DNA of 9,335 bases from an uncultured Streptococcus sp. (GTDB taxonomy: Bacteria > Bacillota > Bacilli > Lactobacillales > Streptococcaceae). Positions 1-7,158 of this stretch are shown here, piece after piece. The DNA lies in NCBI RefSeq assembly GCF_943912555.1, contig NZ_CALTUR010000074.1, positions 1 through 9,335 on the forward strand, read 5' to 3'. The number at the start of each line of letters is the position of its first letter. Position 1 is the first letter of the stretch. The notes beneath the pieces were generated by a model, which made no database searches, was not told where the DNA came from, and worked only from the letters and a program-made list of their open reading frames with translations. The translations under genes and the position numbers were made by a program.

Positions 1-63
1 CCGTACTCAAGTACAGCCTGCGGCTAGCTTCCTAGTTTGCTCTTTGATTTTCATTGAGTATTA
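1..63. repeat. BOX element, right-hand part (end of boxA side plus boxC), cut by the window edge
   Basis: The stretch from about 19 to 63 matches, from memory, the boxC module of the pneumococcal BOX repeat (TGCGGCTAGCTTCC... through ...CATTGAGTATTA), and its terminal GAGTATTA is the expected BOX end. Bases 1-18 look like the junction with boxA and contain the inverted repeat GTACT-CA-AGTAC (3-14). No boxB is visible between them, but the left part lies outside the window. BOX elements are short non-coding repeats found in many copies in S. pneumoniae and close relatives. They fold as RNA and can alter expression of neighbouring genes. The terminator at 75-105 separates this one from ftsK, so any effect is more likely on the upstream gene. 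Confidence 0.88.
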
Positions 64-74
64 GATATAAAATG

Positions 75-105
75 AAAAGATTGGACCGTTTGGTGCAGTC
101 TTTTT
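75..105 (+). terminator. Rho-independent terminator of the gene upstream of the window
   Basis: AAAAGATTG (75-83) pairs with CAGTCTTTT (96-104) with one T-G wobble. After one G/G mismatch the stem continues as ACC/GGT (85-87 with 92-94) around a GTTT loop. A T-run (101-105) follows. It lies between the BOX element and the ftsK promoter and would insulate ftsK from upstream transcription. Confidence 0.75.
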
Positions 106-130
106 CTCTTTCCGAAATGCCTGTGAAATA

Positions 131-139
131 TGGTATAAT
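131..139 (+). promoter_or_regulatory. Extended -10 promoter of ftsK
   Basis: TGGTATAAT is a perfect extended -10 element (TG at 131-132, TATAAT at 134-139). I see no convincing -35 box 16-18 bases upstream, which an extended -10 can do without. Transcription would start near 146, on the A of the ftsK start codon, giving a leaderless or nearly leaderless message. Confidence 0.72.
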
Positions 140-145
140 AGAAGA

Positions 146-2449
146 ATGGTAAACAAGAATACAAGTAAAACAAGACGGAGACCGTCTAAAGCAGAACTCG
201 AAAGAAAAGAAGCGATTCAACGAATGTTGATTTCGTTGGGAATCGCCCTTTTATTGATTTTCGCAGCCTTCAAATTGGGGGCTGCAGGTATAACCCTCTA
301 CAATTTAATTCGCTTGCTGGTGGGGAGTCTAGCCTATCTGGCAATATTTGGTATCCTGCTCTACCTCTTCTTTTTCAAGTGGATACGAAAACAGGAAGGC
401 CTCCTATCTGGCTTTTTCACCATATTTGCAGGCTTGCTCCTGATTTTTGAGGCCTATTTGATTTGGAAATATGGCTTGGACAATTCGGTCTTAAAAGGAA
501 CCATGGCTCAGGTTGTGACGGATCTGACTGGTTTTCGAACGACCAGTTTTGCTGGAGGGGGCTTGATTGGGGTCGCTCTTTATATGCCAACCGCCTTTCT
601 TTTTTCAAATATCGGTACTTACTTTATTGGAGTTATCTTGATTTTAGTGGGGACTCTCCTCGTCAGCTCTTGGTCTGTTTATGATGTTGCTGAATTTTTC
701 AGTAGAGGCTTTGCTAAATGGCGGGAAGGGCATGAGAGTCGAAAAGAGGAACGCTTTGTCAAACAAGAAGAAAAAGCTCGCCAAAAGGCTGAGGAAGAAG
801 CTAGATTAGAACAAGAAGAAGCTGAAAAAGCCTTACTCGATTTGCCTCCTGTTGATATAGAAACGGGTGAAATTTTGACAGAAGATGTTGTGCTTGATGT
901 TCCACCTATTCCAGAAGAAGAGTGGGTGGAACCAGAAATCATCCTACCTCAAACTGAACTTGAATTCCCTGAACAGGAAGAGGGCTCTGATGATGAAGAT
1001 GTTCAGGTAGATTTTTCAGCAAAAGAAGCCCTCGAATATAAACTTCCAAGCTTACAACTCTTTGCCCCTGATAAACCCAAAGACCAGTCTAAAGAGAAGA
1101 AAATCGTTCGGGAAAATATCAAAATCCTAGAAGAAACCTTTGCTAGCTTTGGTATCAAGGTAACGGTTGAACGGGCCGAAATTGGGCCATCAGTGACCAA
1201 GTATGAAGTCAAGCCTGCAGTGGGTGTAAGGGTTAACCGCATTTCCAATCTAGCAGATGACCTAGCTCTAGCCTTGGCGGCCAAGGATGTCCGAATTGAA
1301 GCACCTATCCCAGGGAAATCCTTAGTCGGAATCGAAGTGCCCAACTCTGAGATTGCGACTGTATCCTTCCGCGAACTATGGGAACAATCTCAAACGAAAG
1401 CAGAAAATCTCTTGGAAATTCCTCTAGGAAAGGCGGTTAATGGCACTGCAAGAGCATTTGACCTTTCTAAAATGCCTCACTTGCTAGTTGCAGGTTCAAC
1501 AGGCTCAGGGAAGTCAGTAGCTGTTAACGGCATTATCGCTAGCATCCTCATGAAGGCGAAACCTGACCAAGTTAAATTTATGATGGTCGATCCCAAGATG
1601 GTTGAGTTATCTGTTTACAATGATATTCCCCACCTCTTGATTCCAGTCGTGACCAATCCACGTAAGGCCAGCAAGGCTTTGCAAAAGGTCGTGGATGAAA
1701 TGGAAAATCGTTATGAACTCTTTGCCAAGGTGGGAGTTCGGAATATTGCAGGCTTTAATGCCAAGGTAGAAGAGTTCAATGCTCAGTCTGAGTACAAGCA
1801 GGTTCCATTACCGCTCATTGTCGTGATTGTGGATGAGTTGGCTGACCTCATGATGGTTGCTAGCAAGGAAGTGGAAGATGCCATCATCCGTCTTGGACAG
1901 AAGGCGCGTGCTGCAGGTATCCACATGATTCTTGCAACCCAGCGTCCATCTGTTGATGTCATCTCTGGTCTAATCAAGGCCAATGTCCCATCTCGAGTGG
2001 CTTTTGCGGTATCATCAGGTACAGACTCGCGCACCATCTTGGATGAAAATGGAGCAGAAAAACTGCTTGGTCGAGGAGATATGCTCTTTAAACCGATTGA
2101 TGAAAATCATCCAGTTCGTCTCCAAGGCTCCTTTATCTCGGATGATGATGTTGAACGCATCGTAAACTTCATCAAGGCTCAGGCTGATGCGGACTACGAT
2201 GAGAGTTTTGATCCCGGTGAGGTTTCTGAAAATGAAGGAGAATTTTCAGATGGTGATTCTGGTGGAGATCCGCTCTTTGAAGAAGCCAAGACTCTAGTCA
2301 TTGAGACCCAGAAAGCCAGCGCATCTATGATTCAGCGTCGTTTGTCAGTTGGCTTTAACCGTGCGACCCGCCTCATGGAAGAACTTGAGATGGCAGGTGT
2401 CATCGGTCCGGCTGAAGGTACCAAGCCAAGAAAAGTTTTACAACAATAA
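146..2449 (+). CDS. ftsK: DNA translocase FtsK (SpoIIIE/FtsK family)
   Basis: A 767-residue septum-located ATP-driven DNA pump that clears chromosome termini at division and, in streptococci and lactococci, is known to act with the recombinase XerS at difSL. The N-terminus is basic, followed by hydrophobic membrane segments between about residues 27 and 175. A charged Glu/Lys linker rich in coiled-coil sequence (about 196-231) and an acidic Pro-rich stretch (to about 290) follow; the linker is short compared with that of E. coli FtsK. The alpha/beta motor occupies about 315-675, with Walker A GSTGSGKS at 450-457 and Walker B ending in D563-E564 (IVDELADL). The C-terminal gamma winged helix (about 708-767, containing [18 protein letters not shown]) reads polarity motifs on DNA. 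The ATG at 146 keeps the basic N-terminus; the next in-frame ATG (residue 27) has no ribosome site. No usable Shine-Dalgarno precedes 146, consistent with a leaderless message. The full length is typical of streptococcal FtsK. Confidence 0.97.
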   Translation: MVNKNTSKTRRRPSKAELERKEAIQRMLISLGIALLLIFAAFKLGAAGITLYNLIRLLVGSLAYLAIFGILLYLFFFKWIRKQEGLLSGFFTIFAGLLLIFEAYLIWKYGLDNSVLKGTMAQVVTDLTGFRTTSFAGGGLIGVALYMPTAFLFSNIGTYFIGVILILVGTLLVSSWSVYDVAEFFSRGFAKWREGHESRKEERFVKQEEKARQKAEEEARLEQEEAEKALLDLPPVDIETGEILTEDVVLDVPPIPEEEWVEPEIILPQTELEFPEQEEGSDDEDVQVDFSAKEALEYKLPSLQLFAPDKPKDQSKEKKIVRENIKILEETFASFGIKVTVERAEIGPSVTKYEVKPAVGVRVNRISNLADDLALALAAKDVRIEAPIPGKSLVGIEVPNSEIATVSFRELWEQSQTKAENLLEIPLGKAVNGTARAFDLSKMPHLLVAGSTGSGKSVAVNGIIASILMKAKPDQVKFMMVDPKMVELSVYNDIPHLLIPVVTNPRKASKALQKVVDEMENRYELFAKVGVRNIAGFNAKVEEFNAQSEYKQVPLPLIVVIVDELADLMMVASKEVEDAIIRLGQKARAAGIHMILATQRPSVDVISGLIKANVPSRVAFAVSSGTDSRTILDENGAEKLLGRGDMLFKPIDENHPVRLQGSFISDDDVERIVNFIKAQADADYDESFDPGEVSENEGEFSDGDSGGDPLFEEAKTLVIETQKASASMIQRRLSVGFNRATRLMEELEMAGVIGPAEGTKPRKVLQQ

Positions 2450-2487
2450 AAAATAGCTTCTTTCCAAGTTTGGAAGGAAGCTATTTT
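2450..2487. terminator. Bidirectional terminator between convergent ftsK and the minus-strand gene
   Basis: AAAATAGCTTC (2450-2460) pairs perfectly with GAAGCTATTTT (2477-2487). The stem continues through TTTCCA/TGGAAG (2461-2466 with 2471-2476, one T-G wobble) to a 4-base loop: about 17 pairs in all. On the plus strand it begins right after the ftsK stop codon and ends in TTTT. On the minus strand it lies 5 bases past the stop of the 2493-2921 gene and ends in about six U. One hairpin therefore serves both genes, and is stronger for the minus-strand one. Confidence 0.85.
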
Positions 2488-2492
2488 ACTAG

Positions 2493-2921
2493 CTATTGAT
2501 TGCTTTTATTTTCTGATGTTGGAGTGTTGGGCTGTTTTTCATTTTCAGTGCTAGGTTTACTTGGAGCAGGTGTAGTAGAGTCCTGAGTTGCTGTTTTCTG
2601 CTCTTCTTTTTTCTCTTCCTTGACGCTAGATTTTGGCGTTTCTTCTTGTTGTATTTTTTCTTGAGTAGTGTTAGTTTCCTTATTGGGACGAGTGTTTTCC
2701 TGAGGGGATTCCTTTTGAATTTCTTTGACAATGGTTGTCGTTTGGCTTGTTGTAGGTTCTTTTTTAGTATTTTTGTTATTATCCAAGGCGTTCATGATAG
2801 TGATACTTGCGGTAATTAAGCCAAGGATACTACCGATAGTAGCAACGGTTTTTTGAAAGACCGTAAAGCCTTTTTTGATGTGTTCAGTTTTTGGTTTTGA
2901 AGTTCTACGATAATTAGACAT
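2493..2921 (-). CDS. Small membrane-anchored protein with a disordered extracellular tail, function unknown
   Basis: 142 residues in three parts. There is a basic N-terminus (about 1-22, rich in Arg and Lys), one hydrophobic segment (about 24-46, ending ITIMNAL), and a roughly 95-residue low-complexity tail of Thr, Lys, Glu, Pro, Gln, Asn and Ser with no cysteine and no LPXTG-type sorting signal. By the positive-inside rule the tail should lie outside the cell and the hydrophobic segment act as an uncleaved anchor. The start is well supported: AAGGAG (minus strand, 2929-2934) sits 7 bases before the ATG. It is transcribed toward ftsK and away from the desulfurase gene. I recall similar short proteins at this place in other streptococci, possibly family DUF6556, but could not check this. 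No function can be assigned. A second open frame over 2489-2731 on the same strand is a Lys-rich shadow. Confidence 0.85.
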   Translation of the reverse strand: MSNYRRTSKPKTEHIKKGFTVFQKTVATIGSILGLITASITIMNALDNNKNTKKEPTTSQTTTIVKEIQKESPQENTRPNKETNTTQEKIQQEETPKSSVKEEKKEEQKTATQDSTTPAPSKPSTENEKQPNTPTSENKSNQ

Positions 2922-2946
2922 ACATTCTCTCCTTTAATTAAAAGTT

Positions 2947-2952
2947 ATTATA
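2947..2952 (-). promoter_or_regulatory. Probable -10 box for the minus-strand membrane protein gene
   Basis: On the minus strand this reads TATAAT, 25 bases upstream of the start codon and 12 bases upstream of its AAGGAG site. It is not preceded by TG, and the -35 position (about 2970-2975, AAGATT) is poor. A-tracts at 2964-2970 and 2975-2981 could help by bending the DNA. Confidence 0.5.
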
Positions 2953-2998
2953 CCTCATTTCTTTAAAAAAATCTTAAAAAAAGAGGAATTGCCCTTTC

Positions 2999-3027
2999 TT
3001 GTCGCAAGAACCGTTTCATGATACAAT
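2999..3027 (+). promoter_or_regulatory. Promoter of the desulfurase-thiI operon
   Basis: The -35 is TTGTCG (2999-3004, 4 of 6 matches to TTGACA), followed by a 17-base spacer and the -10 TACAAT (3022-3027), extended by TG at 3019-3020. Transcription would begin near 3034, leaving a leader of about 26 bases. It diverges from the minus-strand gene's promoter about 50 bases away. Confidence 0.7.
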
Positions 3028-3059
3028 AGAGGGAGTGATTTTAGAAAGCGTGAGAAAAC

Positions 3060-4202
3060 ATGATCTACTTTGATAATTCGGCGACGACCAAGCCCTATCC
3101 TGAAGCCCTTGAAACCTATATGCAGGTGGCTTCAAAAATTTTAGGAAATCCATCTAGTCTCCATCGTTTGGGAGACCAAGCAACACGAATATTAGATGCT
3201 TCCCGCCAACAGATTGCAGATTTAGTCGGTAAGAAAAGTGAGGAAATTTTCTTTACTTCTGGTGGAACAGAAGGAGATAACTGGGTCATCAAGGGTGTGG
3301 CCTTTGAAAAGGCTCAGTTTGGCAAGCACGTCATTGTATCAGCCATTGAACATCCGGCAGTCAAGGAGTCAGCCCTCTGGCTGAAAAGTCAAGGATTTGA
3401 AGTGGATTTTGCTCCAGTAGATGAGAAAGGATTTGTCGATGTTGAGGCGCTAGCAGGTTTGATACGACCTGATACAACCCTCGTTTCCATCATGGCTGTG
3501 AACAATGAAATTGGCTCGATTCAACCTATTCAAGCTATTTCAGAACTGTTGACAGACAAGCCGACAATTTCTTTCCACGTGGATGCGGTTCAGGCGCTTG
3601 CCAAGATTCCGACTGAAAAGTATCTGACAGAACGAGTGGATTTTGCGACCTTCTCGAGTCATAAATTTCATGGTGTCCGTGGTGTTGGTTTTGTCTATAT
3701 CAAGTCTGGCAAGAAGATTACGCCTCTTTTAACAGGTGGTGGTCAGGAGCGTGATTACCGTTCGACAACTGAAAATGTAGCAGGAATTGCAGCGACAGCC
3801 AAGGCTCTCCGTTTGTCCATGGAAAAGCTAGATATCTTTACGAGCAGGACTGGACAGATGAAAGCTGTTATTCGCCAAGCTCTTCTGGACTATCCAGATA
3901 TTTTTGTCTTTTCAGATGAGGAAAAATTTGCCCCTCATATCCTGACTTTTGGAATTAAGGGTGTTCGAGGTGAGGTCATTGTCCACGCCTTTGAAGACTA
4001 TGATATTTTCATCTCAACGACCTCTGCTTGTTCGTCCAAGGCAGGAAAACCTGCGGGAACCTTGATTGCCATGGGAGTGGACAAGGATAAGGCCCAGTCA
4101 GCTGTGCGTTTAAGCCTAGACCTTGAAAATGATATGAGTCAGGTCGAGCAGTTTTTGACCAAGCTAAAATTAATTTACAATCAAACTAGAAAAGTAAGAT
4201 AG
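3060..4202 (+). CDS. iscS: Cysteine desulfurase (NifS/IscS family, NifZ-like partner of ThiI)
   Basis: A 380-residue PLP enzyme that removes sulfur from L-cysteine as a protein-bound persulfide and releases alanine. Visible hallmarks: the N-terminal YFDNSATT, the cofactor phosphate loop TSGGTE (66-71), H98 in the EHPA motif, D175 and Q178 (HVDAVQ), the PLP-binding lysine K202 in SSHK, and the active-site cysteine C324 in TSACSSK. The gene lies 8 bases before thiI with its stop codon overlapping the thiI ribosome site. This strongly suggests that it feeds sulfur to ThiI for 4-thiouridine in tRNA, as NifZ does for ThiI in Bacillus subtilis, rather than being the general Fe-S desulfurase. An in-frame stop at 3051-3053 excludes any upstream start. 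The ribosome site is weak (GTGAG, 3050-3054), so initiation may be modest. A broader role cannot be excluded from sequence. Confidence 0.94.
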   Translation: MIYFDNSATTKPYPEALETYMQVASKILGNPSSLHRLGDQATRILDASRQQIADLVGKKSEEIFFTSGGTEGDNWVIKGVAFEKAQFGKHVIVSAIEHPAVKESALWLKSQGFEVDFAPVDEKGFVDVEALAGLIRPDTTLVSIMAVNNEIGSIQPIQAISELLTDKPTISFHVDAVQALAKIPTEKYLTERVDFATFSSHKFHGVRGVGFVYIKSGKKITPLLTGGGQERDYRSTTENVAGIAATAKALRLSMEKLDIFTSRTGQMKAVIRQALLDYPDIFVFSDEEKFAPHILTFGIKGVRGEVIVHAFEDYDIFISTTSACSSKAGKPAGTLIAMGVDKDKAQSAVRLSLDLENDMSQVEQFLTKLKLIYNQTRKVR

Positions 4203-4210
4203 GAGCATTT

Positions 4211-5425
4211 ATGCAGTATTCAGAAATTATGATTCGCTATGGAGAATTGTCAACCAAACACAAAAATCGTATGCGTTTCATCAATAAACTTCGCAATAAT
4301 ATTTCAGACGTTTTGTCTATCTATCCCCAAGTTAAGGTAACCGCCGACCGCGACCGTGCCCACGCTTACCTCAATGGAGCTGATTACACCGCAGTAGCAG
4401 AATCCCTCAAAAAAGTATTTGGAATTCAAAACTTCTCTCCCGTTTATAAAGTCGAAAAGTCTGTGGATGTTCTTAAGTCTGCTGTCCAAGAGATTATGAA
4501 AGAAACTTACAAGGAAGGGATGACCTTTAAAATCACTGGTAAGCGTAGCGACCACACCTTTGAACTTGATAGTCGTGAACTCAATCAAACTCTTGGTAGT
4601 GCTGTTTTCAAGGCTATTCCAAACGTGAAAGCTCAGATGAAAAATCCAGATATCAATCTTCAGGTTGAGATTCGTGAGGAAGCGGCTTATATTTCCTATG
4701 AAACCTTTCGTGGAGCAGGAGGATTACCTGTGGGAAGTTCTGGTAAAGGTATGCTTATGTTGTCAGGAGGAATTGATTCACCTGTGGCAGGTTATCTAGC
4801 TCTTAAACGAGGGGTAGATATTGAGGCAGTTCACTTTGCCAGCCCACCTTACACGAGTCCTGGTGCCCTTAAAAAAGCTCAAGATTTGACTCGTAAATTG
4901 ACCAAGTTTGGGGGTAATATCCAGTTTATTGAAGTACCTTTCACAGAGATTCAAGAGGAAATCAAGGCTAAAGCTCCAGAAGCCTACCTTATGACCTTGA
5001 CACGTCGCTTTATGATGCGAATTACTGACCGTATTCGTGAGGTACGAAATGGTTTAGTTATCATCAATGGGGAAAGTCTTGGTCAAGTAGCTAGTCAGAC
5101 CTTGGAAAGCATGCAGACTATCAACGCTGTGACCAGCACTCCAGTCACTCGTCCTGTGGTTACTATGGATAAGTTGGAAATCATTGACATCGCTCAGGCA
5201 ATCGATACCTTTGACATTTCTATTCAGCCTTTTGAAGACTGCTGTACGATTTTTGCACCTGACCGTCCTAAGACAAATCCTAAGATTAAAAATGCAGAGC
5301 AGTATGAAAAACGGATGGATGTTAAGGGCTTAGTTGAGCGAGCAGTAGCTGGAATCATGATTACTGAAATTACACCTCAAGTTGAAAAAGATGAAGTAGA
5401 TGACTTGATTGACAATTTGCTCTAA
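4211..5425 (+). CDS. thiI: tRNA 4-thiouridine synthase ThiI, short form without rhodanese domain
   Basis: 404 residues. ThiI adenylates uridine 8 of tRNA and replaces its oxygen with sulfur delivered by a cysteine desulfurase; in some bacteria it also serves thiamine thiazole synthesis. Domain order is a ferredoxin-like N-terminus (about 1-60), a THUMP RNA-binding domain (about 61-165), then the PP-loop ATP pyrophosphatase domain with SGGIDS at 185-190, whose D189 matches the essential Asp of E. coli ThiI. E. coli ThiI has an extra C-terminal rhodanese domain carrying the persulfide cysteine. It is absent here, as in B. subtilis. The only cysteines are the adjacent C344-C345 (FEDCCTIF), and C344 is at the position of the conserved PP-loop-domain cysteine of E. 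coli ThiI. AGGAG (4201-4205) sits inside the upstream stop codon region, giving likely translational coupling to the desulfurase gene. Confidence 0.97.
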   Translation: MQYSEIMIRYGELSTKHKNRMRFINKLRNNISDVLSIYPQVKVTADRDRAHAYLNGADYTAVAESLKKVFGIQNFSPVYKVEKSVDVLKSAVQEIMKETYKEGMTFKITGKRSDHTFELDSRELNQTLGSAVFKAIPNVKAQMKNPDINLQVEIREEAAYISYETFRGAGGLPVGSSGKGMLMLSGGIDSPVAGYLALKRGVDIEAVHFASPPYTSPGALKKAQDLTRKLTKFGGNIQFIEVPFTEIQEEIKAKAPEAYLMTLTRRFMMRITDRIREVRNGLVIINGESLGQVASQTLESMQTINAVTSTPVTRPVVTMDKLEIIDIAQAIDTFDISIQPFEDCCTIFAPDRPKTNPKIKNAEQYEKRMDVKGLVERAVAGIMITEITPQVEKDEVDDLIDNLL

Positions 5426-5459
5426 TCAGAAAATCCAGAAGAATTTAGAAAAATAAATG

Positions 5460-5507
5460 AAAAAGTTAGTTTTTAATCCAAAAATGGAAGCAAAGCTAAC
5501 TTTTTTT
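5460..5507 (+). terminator. Rho-independent terminator of the desulfurase-thiI operon
   Basis: AAAAAGTTAG (5460-5469) pairs with CTAACTTTTT (5496-5505), extended by TTTT/AAAG (5470-5473 with 5492-5495, one wobble). Inside the loop TCCA (5477-5480) and TGGA (5485-5488) can pair around AAAA. A run of seven T (5501-5507) ends it. The stem is AT-rich, so some read-through into the next operon is possible. Confidence 0.78.
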
Positions 5508-5516
5508 CTATAATTG

Positions 5517-5525
5517 TGATATAAT
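5517..5525 (+). promoter_or_regulatory. Extended -10 promoter of the esterase / ATP-grasp operon
   Basis: TGATATAAT: TG at 5517-5518 and a perfect TATAAT at 5520-5525. No good -35 is present; the -35 position (5497-5502, TAACTT) falls in the right arm of the preceding terminator. Transcription would start near 5532. This argues that the first gene begins at the ATG at 5561, since the alternative TTG at 5537 would have almost no leader. Confidence 0.68.
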
Positions 5526-5560
5526 GAGATAAAATTTTGAATATAGAGAGTTTTCTGACA

Positions 5561-6385
5561 ATGAATCAATCCTACTTTTATTTAAAAATGAAAGAACACA
5601 AACTCAAGGTTCCTTACACTGGTAAGGAGCGCCGTGTACGTGTTCTTCTTCCTAAAGATTATGAGAAAGACACGGATCGTTCTTATCCTGTTGTTTACTT
5701 TCATGATGGGCAAAATGTCTTTTATAGTAAAGAATCTTTCATTGGTCACTCGTGGAAGATTATCCCAGCCATCAAGCGTAATCCTGATATCAGTCGCATG
5801 ATTGTCGTTGCTATTGATAATGATGGTATGGGGCGGATGAATGAGTATGCGGCTTGGAAGTTCCAAGAATCTCCTATCCCAGGGCAGCAGTTTGGCGGTA
5901 AGGGTGTGGAATATGCCGAGTTTGTTATGGAGGTGGTCAAGCCATTTATCGATGAGACCTACCGTACCAAAGCTGATCGCCAGCATACGGCTATGATTGG
6001 CTCGTCACTAGGAGGCAATATTACCCAGTTTATCGGTTTGGAATACCAAGACCAAATTGGTTGCTTGGGCGTCTTTTCATCTGCCAACTGGCTCCACCAA
6101 GAAGCCTTTAATCGCTACATCGAGCGTCATAAACTATCGCCTGACCAGCGTATCTTTATCTATGTTGGAACAGAAGAAGCAGATGATACGGACAAGACCC
6201 TGATGGCTGGTAATATCAAACAAGCCTATATCGATTCGTCTCTTCGCTATTACCATGATTTGATAGCAGGTGGGGTACACTTAGATAATCTTGTTTTAAA
6301 AGTTCAGTCTGGCGCCATCCATAGTGAAATCCCTTGGTCAGAAAATTTACCAGACTGTCTCCGTTTTTTTGCAGAGAAATGGTAA
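5561..6385 (+). CDS. Putative esterase, alpha/beta hydrolase of the esterase D / enterochelin-esterase-like family
   Basis: 274 residues from the chosen start. The fold signature is a strand ending in VVYFHDGQNVF (about 44-54) and a nucleophile elbow GSSLGG with S149 as catalytic serine. A probable acid is at E205/E206 (YVGTEEAD), and the catalytic histidine is probably H254 (GAIHSEIPW). There is no signal peptide or membrane segment, so it should act in the cytosol. Relatives in this family split carboxylic or thioester bonds of small molecules, including siderophore esters and S-formylglutathione; the substrate here cannot be told. The start at 5561 is preceded by AGAGAG (5545-5550) at 10 bases. 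A TTG at 5537 would add 8 residues but lies about 5 bases from the predicted transcription start. It is the first gene of a tight three-gene operon with a second esterase 20 bases downstream and an ATP-grasp ligase. Confidence 0.88.
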   Translation: MNQSYFYLKMKEHKLKVPYTGKERRVRVLLPKDYEKDTDRSYPVVYFHDGQNVFYSKESFIGHSWKIIPAIKRNPDISRMIVVAIDNDGMGRMNEYAAWKFQESPIPGQQFGGKGVEYAEFVMEVVKPFIDETYRTKADRQHTAMIGSSLGGNITQFIGLEYQDQIGCLGVFSSANWLHQEAFNRYIERHKLSPDQRIFIYVGTEEADDTDKTLMAGNIKQAYIDSSLRYYHDLIAGGVHLDNLVLKVQSGAIHSEIPWSENLPDCLRFFAEKW

Positions 6386-6405
6386 GTTAGAAAAGGAGAA
6401 AGCAA

Positions 6406-7146
6406 ATGCATATTGAAAACCTCAGCCACTGGAGTGGTCACCTCAACCGTGAAATGTATCTCAACCATTATGGACATGCTGGGATTCCAGTTGTGGTTTT
6501 TGCTTCATCAGGTGGTAGTCACAACGAATACTATGATTTTGGCATGATTGATGCCTGTGCTTCCTTTATCGAGGAAGGTCGTGTCCAGTTCTTTACCCTG
6601 TCCAGTGTAGATAGTGAGAGCTGGTTGGCCACTTGGAAACATGGTCATGACCAAGCAGAGATGCACCGTGCCTACGAACGCTATGTGATTGATGAGGCCA
6701 TTCCTTTTATCAAGCATAAGACAGGTTGGTTTGATGGTATGATGACGACAGGTTGCTCCATGGGCGCCTACCATGCACTCAATTTCTTCCTCCAACATCC
6801 AGATGTCTTTACCAAGGTGATTGCTCTTAGTGGTGTTTACGATGCACGTTTCTTTGTCGGAGATTATTACAATGATGATGCCATTTACCAAAACTCGCCA
6901 GTAGATTATATCTGGAATCAGAACGACGGCTGGTTTATCGATCGTTACCGTCAGGCAGAGATTGTGCTTTGTACGGGTCTTGGTGCCTGGGAACAAGATG
7001 GTCTACCATCTTTCTACAAGCTTAAAGAAGCCTTTGACCAGAAACAAATTCCAGCCTGGTTTGCTGAATGGGGACATGATGTCGCTCACGACTGGGAATG
7101 GTGGCGCAAACAAATGCCTTATTTCCTTGGAAATCTCTATTTATAA
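6406..7146 (+). CDS. Second putative esterase, COG4947-like alpha/beta hydrolase
   Basis: 246 residues, only distantly like the preceding esterase. It has a strand leading to ASSGGSHNEYYDFGM (about 33-47), a nucleophile elbow GCSMG with S118, a possible acid at E196 or D198, and histidines H224 and H228 in WGHDVAHDWEWW, one of which is the likely catalytic base. The His-x-x-x-Trp-rich ending resembles the HSEIPW motif of the first esterase. No signal peptide is seen, so it should be cytosolic. I place it with the COG4947 group of putative esterases from memory; no substrate is known to me. AAAAGGAG (6391-6398) lies 7 bases before the ATG. Having two unlike hydrolases beside one ligase suggests that they process its substrate or product rather than duplicate one another. 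Confidence 0.86.
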   Translation: MHIENLSHWSGHLNREMYLNHYGHAGIPVVVFASSGGSHNEYYDFGMIDACASFIEEGRVQFFTLSSVDSESWLATWKHGHDQAEMHRAYERYVIDEAIPFIKHKTGWFDGMMTTGCSMGAYHALNFFLQHPDVFTKVIALSGVYDARFFVGDYYNDDAIYQNSPVDYIWNQNDGWFIDRYRQAEIVLCTGLGAWEQDGLPSFYKLKEAFDQKQIPAWFAEWGHDVAHDWEWWRKQMPYFLGNLYL

Positions 7147-7158
7147 AAGGAGTTACCT

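Noticed and set aside
32..220. 62-residue minus-strand open frame over the BOX and the ftsK start
   Set aside because: It runs through a BOX repeat, a terminator hairpin and the ftsK promoter, and has no ribosome site.
1003..1344. 113-residue minus-strand open frame inside ftsK
   Set aside because: It is a shadow of the conserved FtsK motor-domain coding sequence with no signals of its own.
2489..2731. 80-residue Lys-rich open frame on the minus strand
   Set aside because: It overlaps the 2493-2921 gene in another frame, has no ribosome site, and its composition is the shifted reading of a Glu/Thr/Lys tail.
4211..5425. Truncation of thiI by loss of its rhodanese domain
   Set aside because: The 404-residue length is the normal short form known from B. 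subtilis, and the gene ends cleanly before a terminator.
5537..5560. TTG start giving an 8-residue longer first esterase
   Set aside because: It lies about 5 bases from the predicted transcription start with no Shine-Dalgarno, while the ATG at 5561 has AGAGAG at 10 bases.
5582..5986. 134-residue minus-strand open frame
   Set aside because: It is antisense to the first esterase and has no ribosome site or recognisable motif.
6508..6996. 162-residue minus-strand open frame
   Set aside because: It is antisense to the second esterase, which has an intact catalytic elbow and a good ribosome site; there is no promoter or SD for the antisense frame.
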